Shown: one piece after another, positions 37,699-47,821 of the stretch
How the letters are laid out: the number at the start of each line of letters is the position of its first letter
Numbering within the stretch: position 1 is the first letter of the stretch
Notes under the pieces: model-generated
The model's input: only the letters and a program-made list of their open reading frames with translations
What the model was told of the DNA's origin: nothing
The model's database searches: none
Source of the DNA: Rhynochetos jubatus
Taxonomy: Eukaryota; Chordata; Aves; Eurypygiformes; Rhynochetidae
NCBI GenBank assembly: GCA_027574665.1
Contig: CM050650.1
Location: forward strand, 99,917,086-99,981,085
Direction of reading: 5' to 3'
DNA: 64,000 nt
Program-made: the position numbers and the translations under genes

Positions 37699-39864
37699 CT
37701 TGTACAAAACAAACAGATATAAGAGCAAAGAGTTACTCTGAGGAATAACACAGAGATTTACATCATTGTGACAAGTTATTAATTGCTTAAATTCAAGAAA
37801 ACTTCAGTTTTCCAGAAAGATTCATGTGATATGTGAAAGTTATATTAAAGTTTTGTTTGATACGTTTATTGTGGAAATATCAACTGATTGGAGCGAGTCC
37901 AGAGGAGGCCATGAAGATGATCAGAGGGCTGGAGCACCTCTGCTATGGGGACAGGCTGAGAGAGTTGGGCTTGTTCAGCCTGCAGAAGAGAAGGCTCTAG
38001 GGACACCTTATAGCACCTTCCAGTACCTGAAGGGGGCCTACAAGGAAGCTGGGGAGGGGGGTGTTGTTTTTACAATGGCCTGTAGTGACAGAACAAGGGG
38101 TAATGGGTTTAAATTGTAAACAGGGAGATTTAGATTAGATAACAGGAAAAAATTCTTCACAAAGAAGGTGATGAGGCACTGAACAGGTTGCTCAGAGAAG
38201 CTGTGGGTGCCCCACCCCTGGAAGTGTTCAAGGCCAGGCTGGAGGAGGCTTTGAGCAACCTGGTCTAGTGGAGGGTGTCCCTGCCCACGGCAGGGGGTTT
38301 GGAACTAGATGATCTTTAAGGTCCCTTCCAACCCAAACCATTCTGTGATTCTGTGAAAATATAATTTCATTTTTACTGCTCAAAAAGATTGATTCCAGTC
38401 TATTGAGGATAGCATTTAAATTATCTCTGAGGTCTTTCAAAAGAAAATTATTAGTAGATAGCCATAGGTGTGGATGCTCCATGAAATTTAAATTACAAGT
38501 TACATTTACTCACAAAATAATGTGAAACATCACTTTTCCATGTTCTCATTTGAAAAAAACTTGATTTCATCTGACTAATCCATGCTATTTCTAAGGCATT
38601 TACTTGTAACATACACTCTCAGTTTAAGCACTTTGCTCTCTCATTCTGAGGTACTCACATCCTTTATCTTGGTCCCTATGCTGCATCCTGTTAAACTCAC
38701 CTTTTGCCCCCTTTATTCGGTTTCATGAGTGCTAACAGATGCCTTCCATTTGGTCAAGGCTCAATTCTCAATTGCCCAAGTAGATTTTAGATGCTATAGC
38801 TCAGCTTAGTACCAGCATTTTAACCACTTTGGATTCAGCACAGGCATTGGAAAATATTCCCTCAATAACAGTCTCCACCTACTTCTTCAGCTACTATCAT
38901 GTCCCTGTCCTTCAGATGCCTGAAGCCTGATTCACCACTGCATGCTGGTTGACAGAAGTAATTTCAAAAATAAAAATTAAATTGGAAGTGTATATTAAAT
39001 ATAGCCACCTAGGAATGCTGGTCTTTTGCCCTATTTTTGCATGGTGGACTTTTTTTTTTTTCATTATCTTTTTGATTTATTTCTCTGCCAAAAATCCCTT
39101 TCCTCCTATTTCCAGTTGGATTTCCACCATTTTCACTTTCCTATAGCTATGACGAATTTAAACTCACCTGGGGCAAACTGAGTACAGGACGTTCTTCCCT
39201 TGGTTAGTCATCTTTCTTAAACCAGAAGGCACATCAGTATAATGTAGTGAAACTAGAAGTTTAACACCAGTATAGAAAGTTATCCCTGCCTCTCACTACC
39301 CGTTTCTGAGTTATCCAATTTAAATGGATGTAGCAGACATCCCCCTCCCGTGATAGGCCAGAATTAAAAGGAAATCAACACTTAAGAACAAATCTACTTA
39401 TTCATTTAATTATCCCATTATTTGAAAACTAATAATGAACATGAAAAAAGAAAAAAGTTCTGAAAGGTGTTTCCAATCATTGAAGCTAGAAACATCGGCT
39501 CCTTTACAGTAGGAACACACAGATGGGGTGAAATCTGGGACATGACCAAACACTTTGCAGTATGGAAGGCAAGGTATGAAGGATTTCTTCTTTGTGGATC
39601 CTAGCCTTAATGAACAATTTCTCTTTCATAATACAACTCCTGACTTCAGGAAAGCATCCTGCAACAATGACTCCAGGGCTACAGTTCTGTCCTTCCATGT
39701 CTTTCAAACCACTTCAACAACCGCTTCCACTGTTGTTGCATCTCTCAGCTGCAGCTTTCTGTTGCCATAGGTTCTACTGTTGCCATAGGCTCTATTGCGA
39801 TTTTGCTTGCCTTGATATCTACCTGGAGAGAGCCCTTGCTGTGCAGGTGGGCTTGTTCACGTAC
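37699..39864 (-). other. MLIP: MLIP intron, 2.2 kb
   Basis: Contains a CR1 (37890-38356). The rest has no recognised feature. Confidence 0.85.
37890..38356 (+). mobile_element. CR1 LINE 3' fragment, 467 bp
   Basis: Starts GGAGCGAGTCCAGAGGAGGCC and runs through ATGATCAGAGGGCTGGAGCA, TAGTGACAGAACAAGGGGTAA and GGTCCCTTCCAACCCAAACC to ATTCTGTGATTCTGTGA. It begins almost where the copy at 62324 begins. It is 5'-truncated and antisense to MLIP, only 190 bp upstream (in gene sense) of the 15-codon exon at 37654. Confidence 0.93.
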
Positions 39865-39924
39865 CTTGCCAACATCTGACTCCGTGCTCATCTGCAGGAA
39901 ACTTGGAGAAGACTCACAGCGCCG
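39865..39924 (-). CDS. MLIP: MLIP small exon (window exon 7)
   Basis: 60 bp, 20 codons, phase 0. The acceptor is AATTTTCCAG before CGGCGCTG and the donor is AAG/GTACGT. The translation is RRCESSPSFLQMSTESDVGK, matching human RRCESSPSSLQTLLKSDTVK. It is separated from the exon upstream by a 95-bp intron. RRCESSP is identical to human and the second half is less conserved. Confidence 0.94.
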
Positions 39925-40019
39925 CTGGAAAATTATTTTCGACAGAAAACAGACTTCTTAATGACAAGAGACAAAAGGAAAGCTAGAGAAAAAGTCAATC
40001 CCACATACTGCTGGGTTAC

Positions 40020-40103
40020 CATAGTCAACGGGTCCTGCAGGACTTGGTCAATGACAGCACACAGCTCTTCTGTTTGTTGTCTGAGCTGGGCAGGGGAGCA
40101 CAT
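40020..40103 (-). CDS. MLIP: MLIP conserved helical exon (window exon 6)
   Basis: 84 bp, 28 codons, phase 0. The acceptor is CTTCTTTTTCAG before ATGTGCTC and the donor is ATG/GTAACC. The translation starts MCSPAQLRQQTEELCAVIDQ and ends VLQDPLTM. From LRQQTEELC onward it differs from remembered human only at one residue (Val for Ala), and it is probably an amphipathic helix (inference). The first five residues (MCSPA) differ from human EEQLSQAKL and are shorter. The ATG at the exon edge is internal to the protein, not a start, because the upstream exons are in frame and homologous. Confidence 0.95.
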
Positions 40104-40185
40104 CTGAAAAAGAAGGATGGATCACTCAGTTAACCTTGCCTTTTTGTTTTCAAATAGAGATTTGAAAGACATGTAGCTGGACTAC

Positions 40186-40251
40186 CTCTGAATGGGTGTC
40201 CAAAGCAGTGTCTTCAGTCACACTAGCAGTCTTGGCTGGCTCTTCTAATGC
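40186..40251 (-). CDS. MLIP: MLIP small exon (window exon 5)
   Basis: 66 bp, 22 codons, phase 0. The acceptor is CGAATTGCAG before GCATTAGA and the donor is GAG/GTAGTC. The translation begins ALEEPAKTASVTEDTALD and ends THSE, matching human ALDEPAKTESVSKDNTLE followed by PPVE. It is the first of three exons packed into 387 bp, separated from the next by an 82-bp intron. Boundaries are supported by homology at both ends and by frame continuity with the exons on either side. Confidence 0.94.
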
Positions 40252-41405
40252 CTGCAATTCGAAAGATTTTGGTGTGATACTGAGTTCAATATGTTAAAAA
40301 TCAAGCAAACATACACTTTTTGCAATACTGTGTTTCCAAAGGTGGCACTTTCTGTTTCACCATGAAAAGACAGAAAAAGAAGAAATTACAGGCCTAGTAA
40401 GGTTCTTCAGGTTACCAACTTCTGATTCTGAATTAGACGGGAGTTTTCAGGGAGGGAGAGTATTCAAGCTAGGTGAATTGGCTCTACTTATAGAGATCAC
40501 AAACCAGTTTAAATTGCCTTCTCCTTCAACAATGCCCGCCTCATTCGCAGTAAACGTAACGTGGTGAATGTGCACCGTGTGCCACAGAGGGATTGGGGGG
40601 CTGCCTGCCACACACCATGGGAGGAACGCCAGCAGCTGTAAGCAGGTGGACAAGGCAGGGGTCCAAGCACACAGGAGGCCCTTCCTTTTCCTCCAGTGGA
40701 TAATCGGTTTTAAAAGTGCTTCCTGTTTGAAGGGGATGGTGATTCCACACTGTAACAAAACCAGTGCCTGATGTTTTTGGATTTCATCCTGAAATCAGAA
40801 ATGTGTACAGCAAAATAGGTGCTGTACATATGTAATATCTCCCTACGTAGTCATGCAATCTCTCCAAAACAAATCACAAGCTTCCTGTGCTTGAATATAC
40901 CTCCCAGTTTGCTATGCCATACTTGGAGCAGGTTTGAGCAGTGGGAATCAGTTTTGTGATCCCTCCACTTTATTGTAGGGATCACAAAATGCCCACAAAA
41001 GCCAAACTCCAGTGCTCAGTGCCCTTTTATCTTCGTCCAGAGTCTGTGAGATGCGCTCTCACTGCCATCACCCATTTTTGCTTTGAAGTGATTTTCAAGT
41101 TGACTCCATGCCAGCACCAAAAACTACTCTGGAAGCCTGCTGATGTGTGAAGCTGGACTACAGGGCAGGGACCCACAGGGTTTGTGGATTTTTTTGTTTA
41201 ACACATTATGTTTTTTTGAAGTTTCATTTTGCTAGTTATTTGGAGAAAAAAAAAGAAAGAAAAAAGAAAGTATAACAAGAGAAAAAAAGAGCATTCCAGT
41301 AAAGCATTTCTTCATGCATGTGGGAACAGACTGATTCCAGTGAGGTGGGTATGAGGATTATCAGTCGCAGAAGACGTATGTGGTGCTAGGAGGAAAATGG
41401 CAGAA

Positions 41406-41410
<5 letters not shown>

Positions 41411-41438
<28 letters not shown>
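41411..41438. repeat. A28 homopolymer
   Basis: Twenty-eight consecutive A, T on the MLIP sense strand. No poly(A) retrocopy is recognisable beside it. Confidence 0.95.
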
Positions 41439-41440
<2 letters not shown>

Positions 41441-44003
41441 AAACATATATTAAGTTACTATTTCTGAGTTTAATTTTGCTCAGTACAATATTTTTTTTCT
41501 TTCCTTATCCAGCTACTGGCAGTATACATCTATGTATTTGTAGCTGAAAAGTTAAGGACAATTAGGACAATTTACTCTTAATATTATTTTAATACCATCC
41601 AGAAATTATCCTGTACAGAAGCGCATTTATGGAACACCATGTTTTCTATCAGAGAGTATGGTAAGAAAAAATTAAGAGTAGTTTCTTCCAACGAAATGCC
41701 TTCCCTCCCCTCCAGCTCTCCACAAACCTGTTGGCTTTAGAGTAGTTGCAGCTCAAAAGGAAAAAAATAAAAGAATTATTATTGTTGACATACAGAAATT
41801 AATTTAATCTTATCCCAAGACAGAAGATGGAAAGATAACTAGTCTTTCTCATCTCTGCTGTCTCATCACTGTTACCCAGCTAAATTCTCAGCTCAATAGA
41901 CAGTCCTGTAGAAGAGAAGGGCTCAGCACTAAACTCAAGTACTGTCTACCTGGTTCAGCTTCAGTCGAGATTACATCCTTCTGGTAAACATAAAATGAAG
42001 TGATAAAATGAAGTAGAAGATTCATCCCAGTACCTGTTAGGACCAGGATTGCCAAAGCAACATTTTGTAAAGAGATGATGAGTCTGAATGTAAGACAACA
42101 AATTTTAATCAGTCAGAGGTTCGGAATGGAGAAATTGCTAAGATTCTCAAAATGCCCAGGAAACCAGTACAGCAATGAACATAATAAAGTAATTGTTAAG
42201 AAAAAATGTGTTTCTGTTTCATATTCACTTCATCAGAACATTGGGAGAGGGTGAGCACAGTCAAGAGTAAGCAACAACCACTCAGAAGACATTGAGGAAT
42301 CTTTCTAGAAGAACGACAGCCACATACAAAAGTTTCTGTACAGAACCAAGACTTTGGATAATTTAAGTACCAAGCATCCATCAGTTTCAGTAGAAATTGG
42401 GTACCCAGATATCTTTGCATTTTGGAGCCTTCATTAACTAAAGAACGCAGGTGAGCGCAGCACCAAGTCTATACACTGCACAGTCGCCCTGAGACAAGGC
42501 CCGCATTGAGGATCCATGGTAGGGGAAGCTGCAGTGCTCTTCTCCCTTTTTGAACCTTTGGGAAAGGAAAATTTTAATCTTGAAAGTGATCCAACTAATT
42601 TCTTCCACTGTTCTATCTCTTTTTTTTTTTCTACTAAAACAGCCCGAGTACTCCAAAGAAAGAGAAGAAACAAAGACAGCTAGATTTCAGCCATCCCTAC
42701 CATCTCTACAAATAAAAAAGGTTCTGTTTAATCTGTTGGTAGCTTTTCAAAATACAACTCAGTTTTTTTCAACTAACTTTTTTTAACATTTCCACATACA
42801 GAAAAATGTGAGATTAAAAAAGTAAAACTAGCGTTTCTGAACCCATCGCTCCAGATATCTTACAATAATGCTATGATTAATTTAAAGCACTAGTGCTATG
42901 TACACTACTGTTGGTTAGCACTATCAACAGTATTCAAGCTTCACTTCTTATGCTGGTGGTCTAACAATATTAAAAGTAGAACTTTCCTATTTAGGCATTC
43001 AGATGTTTTTATTCTATATGAAGAACAATAGTGGCACCCCAGTTTAAAAAGAGTCCAATTTAGAGAATGAAAATGTATTTGTGACAGAATCTAAATGTTC
43101 AGATGAAACAACCAGTTGCTGAACCACTAATTTTTCCTTGCAAAGGGCATCTTTGGGGGTGTGATGCATATATGCCATTGACATCAGTGAGACTACAACC
43201 CTTCTCTCCTCTTTGCCCCAAGCTATTTGACTGCTACAGCTGTATCAGAGTTGAAAGGATGTTGGTAAATGATCCCAATGTGAGCTATAATATTGTGTTA
43301 GAAGAATGAAAGCTCTTAACAATGTATAGGAAATAGAGAACATATTGGTTTTTCCACCAGTGAATCACATCAATAGTAGGAGAAAAAATGAATATTGTTA
43401 CCTGGATCTAACATAGCTTCCCTCTTACTGTATTGTGAAAACCCTGGGCTGGGCAAAAACAAAGAAGTTTCCTCTTCTTTTATTTCTCTTGCATATTTTT
43501 CCCATCAATATCTTTTCCTTCCAACCTTGACCAGGTTTCCTTCCCATCAAAATGATGCCCAGATAAGGGAAGTTCCCCCCAATCAGCATGTGTATCCGGA
43601 AAAACACAGCAAACCCAGATTCCCCTACACAGACCTCGCTCTAGACCAAAAACCACTGAATTGTTAAGACTTTCTTGGTTTGGGATGACAAGGTGTCCAA
43701 AAGTTTTTGGGTTACATGTCAAATCTGACATAATTCTGAAGATGAAATAGGATCTGGTTTTAGAGGCTGTCTACTGAAAGTTAATAAATTTTCTGTAGCT
43801 CCCTGAAATAAAATCATCATCACTATCTATATTGACTAAAACATATTTGATAAATATAAGCTCTAAATAATAGATGCATTACTTTTTAAATACTATCTAA
43901 TTAGGGATGGAATTTTGAATTAGACTGTGATCACATCTGTGTAACTCTAGAAGATATACAAGAGTGAGTGTCAGTAGAGGGGTGACTCACTGATTCAGTG
44001 TTA

Positions 44004-44300
44004 ATGAGGCCAGAGGGAACCACAGTGATCACCTAGTCTGACCTTTTCTTCAGACCACAGAACTGCCTGGAATTACTGTATGAAATGCCATAAGTGTCCT
44101 GTCTTGATTTTTCAATTTCTGTGATAAAAAGTCCATTTCTGTTCCTGGATTATTTTTCTAATGAATTAGAATTAACTTTAATTAATTCTTTCTATTAAAC
44201 TTCTGCTTTATGCCTACATTAAACTTGTCCAACTTCCTCTTCTATCCAGTGGATCTTATCATCTGCTGTGCTGAAGAGTTCATTACCACAGTCTGTGAAC
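44004..44300 (-). mobile_element. Ancient CR1 LINE 3' fragment
   Basis: On plus it reads GGCCAGAGGGAACCACAGTG, ATCACCTAGTCTGACC, then after a decayed stretch AACTTGTCCAACTTCCTCTT and CCAGTGGATCTTATCATCTG. These match, in order, the 3' end of the old CR1 common in turtles and crocodilians (ACCAGAAGGGACCATTGTGA, ATCATCTAGTCTGACC). It is highly diverged, consistent with insertion before modern birds. The far end is approximate. Confidence 0.72.
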
Positions 44301-44962
44301 CTGCCTCATCACTGTGAATGTGTGTGGCTGTGATGGCACTGCTGACTGACCATGGCTACCACCACCTCGTTATCACCACCTCTGCTCTCTTTGCTCAGGC
44401 ACTGTGGAGCTGTGCCCTTGCTGGTGAGGTCACTGTCCTGTCAGCCCTGCTGTCACCCTGACTCCTAGCTCACCTTCCCTGTGGAGCAGCCCGCTCTTAC
44501 TGCTCCCTGACAGAGCCTGACCATGCTGAGGAAAATTCCCTTAAAAACAAGTGTTTGTTTTTCTGGCTATGAAGTTACAGTCCAATCTTCCAAGAGATAT
44601 CCTGGATTGGGCTTTTTCTGAGCAGAGCACAGATGATGTGAACACCAGGTTCATACAAACTCAAACAGCTGGAAAGCATGCCAGTTATAAGATTTGATGA
44701 GATCAAGCCACTTCTGGGGTTGCCTACACATATATGCTTAAGTTAAAAGTTAATATGCTTTTTCTTCTCTGATAATGAGCACAGATTTGAACCACTTGCT
44801 TTGAGTAAGGGTACTGGAGGATAAGAAGAACATGTTCTAGAAAAAAAACATCAAGATGATGACAGCCTAATGGTTTCAGAAGAAGTAGTTGAAAAATGCT
44901 GGCTGAAATGAAACCATCTACACACATGTAAAAGAAAAATTTGACTAGAAAAGGAAAGATAG

Positions 44963-45048
44963 TGTCTTGGTTTTAGTCAGGACAGAGTTAATTTTCTTCA
45001 CTTTGGTTAGTGTAGCTAACAGTAGCTAGCTGGGGTTAAACCATGACA
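44963..45048 (+). mobile_element. 86-bp internally deleted LTR with target duplication
   Basis: Begins TGTCTTGGTTTTAGTCAGGA and ends CTGGGGTTAAACCATGACA, the two termini of the LTR family seen at 35078-35732 (there on minus). About 570 bp of LTR interior is missing between GTTAATTTTCTTC and AGCTAGCTGGGG. It is flanked by GATAG (44958-44962) and GCTAG (45049-45053), a 5-bp duplication with one mismatch, so both ends are genuine. It is antisense to MLIP. Confidence 0.82.
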
Positions 45049-45368
45049 GCTAGACACGAGGAGACAATTCAGAGGCAAACAAAGCATTTTACCTTACATG
45101 ACATATCAATGGCAGTTTTCTGTCATGGGATCTAATTAATACTGCATATGAATTATCACTAGGATCACCCACATCACAATTCTGACTAATCTTATTTCTC
45201 ATGACCACTCAAATTAAGTAATATAATTATTGATGCAGTAATGTGTGCATATCCAGTTCAATTGCATAGTAAAACACGTTTTAACACTTTAGACAGATGA
45301 TGTATTCCTGATCACGCATTCAGTTCAGTAATACCTGTCTTGCAGATATTATGTACCTTCCTTCCTTG

Positions 45369-45370
<2 letters not shown>

Positions 45371-45400
<30 letters not shown>
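45371..45400. repeat. A30 homopolymer
   Basis: Thirty consecutive A, the longest homopolymer in the window. Confidence 0.95.
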
Positions 45401-45401
<1 letters not shown>

Positions 45402-47749
45402 CCACTGGAAATCTTCATCTCCACATAACCATTATTTTAATGTTAATAAAACATCACTTATGTAGTTAAAAACGTATTGTCTTGAATCTCTCTCTTTTTA
45501 ATCCAGTGCATAAAATGGGAACAACATAATCACTGTCCTTGAGCTACAATGTAGCATGAGTTCCTTTCGAGTCCCCTCCCCAGTATTTTTGAGGAGAATA
45601 CTTGGATATTAGGCCTTGGTACAATGCAGCCTGTGTGTACCATGTGACTTCTTCATGCTTCTTTTAAGAGCCGTACTCTAAATGCATGTCAGCTAACACA
45701 ACAGGACTATCTTCAGAGCACTGTAATTAGCTGCTGTTACAGATCAATAGAAGATTATTATCCATAATTCCCAAGATGAGAGAAGGCATGTAGTCAGGCC
45801 ACGACAAAATATACAGTTTAGAAAGTAAATTAGTCAAGAGCCTCACCTGAAGGCAAATCCTGCAGCAGAAAATTGATTTCTTATTAGTTTTACAAGACTC
45901 TGGTTTCACTATCGAAGAAAACACCAAGGTTAGCATTTTCAACAAAGTGGTGGATAACCAGAAGTCTGTCTAAACACAGATAACTTTTGAGTCATTACTT
46001 TTTCTACATATACTGGCATTACATTGTACTACTCAGTTTTATGTACTGGGGATAAGTAACATGCAGGTTGTGAGTCAATGCCTCAGAAATCATCAGCGAA
46101 ACCATCAAAAGGAATCCTGTTTCTTTTGAAAAAGTGCAATCAGAGGGCTGACATTAAGACACTAGATTACATCAGGAGTGTGCTCCTACAGTGAATCCCT
46201 GGTCAAAGTCACCTACCTGGCTACATTTGCAGAGTGGTGCAGTCTCAGTGTGCACAAACTGGATGCCTGTCAGATGAAGCCAAACATGAAGTGGCACTTC
46301 AGGAGTCCACCAAAAGCTTCCAGTGACTAAGAGGCACTCTACCCAAATAAAATCCTCACAAAATACATTCTGTAGGGGCATAGGATCCCCTGCATCAGCT
46401 ATTTTCCTCTACAGAGCCATTTCTAGTGGACCACATTGCAGACATAACCTTCATTACCTTACCTAAAGCAGATATAACCTTCATTGATGCATTGAAGATT
46501 TAAGTAAGTGAAGGATCAGGGTTTATGCAAATGATTAGAAAAATCATCCAAGATCAAAAGAATGTTGGGAAAAAAAAGGAATGTCCCTTTTTTTTTTGGA
46601 AAAAATATCTTATTTGTAGCAGTTAACTGATTACTTGATCACAATCAGTAATATTTCAAGGACAAAATTATCATCTTCAAAATTTTTACACAATTCAGTT
46701 CACCCTCTCCAATGTCTTTAGGTTGTGCAAATTTCTAGTGAAGTCAACTGACCTGTGTACATGCATTCATATTTAAATGTGCAGTTAGGAATGCTTAATA
46801 TTACAGAACTAATCAGAGGCTAAGTTCCTGAACTAGGTGCTGAACAAAAAGATTTTTCTGATAAAGCTATAAACTGGATGTCAGGGTAATTAAGCATGTC
46901 TTTAAACATATAAGACACTCAGCTCATTACTCAACACCAAAATTTTTTGTTAAACTTAGTCGGCTATTCTTTTCTGCAAAACTAATTTGGGGGATAAATA
47001 TTAAAAATAGACATTGGTTGGTACTTAGAACCCTTCACACAAAATTTAAATTTTCAATTGACTTCCAAAGTTGCATTATGTAAATAAGGACTATACAACC
47101 CAGCGTTTGTTGGCTGTGTCTTTGGTAGCAAGTAAATGCACGGAAGACTGTTTTTCAGATCTGTCATCCTACCCTACAGAAAACGACTGTTACTCCAAAC
47201 TACATGGTGGGAACAGACCCCTGGCCCTTGTTAACTGCTGAAGTGCTCAGGGAAGTTGTTTGGGAGAACGATAGTTAACAGAGGCCAGTGCAATGGCCAG
47301 GACTGTGCTCACAGTTTAACAATAAAGCTGGTCAAATTTGCTTATCTTGAGATGTTAAATTTACTAATATAAGCATAGCCACTGAATAATCATTAACTGA
47401 CCAAGACCTATTGATTGGCAGGCCCCAGAATAGCAGTGCTCCAGACACCTTCCAATAACAAAACAGACTGAGATGTTGCCATAAATGGCAATTCCTTTAA
47501 AACACTATGGTGGTTGTTTGGGGTTTTTTTTTTCAGGAAATTTAATTGTAGAAATTCAGATTAGTGAAGGCTTTGATCTTCAGTGGAAGGTGGTTGACCC
47601 TGAAAAATGTTTGGAATTATAATCCTGAGCAGTTAATTCCCAGACCTTACACTCGGCAATATCCCCCACAGAAATGTCAAAATATGTACATGACGTTGAA
47701 CGGTCTCAAATACACAGTGCAATTCGCATGTATTTGAGCAAACACTAAC

Positions 47750-47821
47750 CTTCTGTTCCATAAGTAATGTGTTTGTAGGGATTGCTGCAAATGCCTTGTA
47801 GCTTGTCTTGATCTTGTACTG
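47750..47821 (-). CDS. MLIP: MLIP small exon (window exon 4)
   Basis: 72 bp, 24 codons, phase 0. The acceptor reads TTTTAGCAG/TAC, a tandem NAGNAG site. Using the first AG keeps the CAG (Gln), as in human. Using the second AG would start the exon at 47818 and drop one Gln. The donor is AAG/GTTAGT. The translation is QYKIKTSYKAFAAIPTNTLL followed by MEQK, nearly identical to human (QYKTKSSYKAFAAIPTNTLL, then LEQK). This is among the most conserved short stretches of the protein. It lies alone, 5.4 kb from the giant exon and 7.5 kb from the next exon. Confidence 0.96.

Larger units (their letters stand above)
40252..47749 (-). other. MLIP: MLIP intron, 7.5 kb
   Basis: Holds purine-rich tracts (41246-41293), A28 (41411-41438), an ancient CR1 (44004-44300), an 86-bp deleted LTR (44963-45048) and A30 (45371-45400). 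I see nothing else. Confidence 0.8.
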
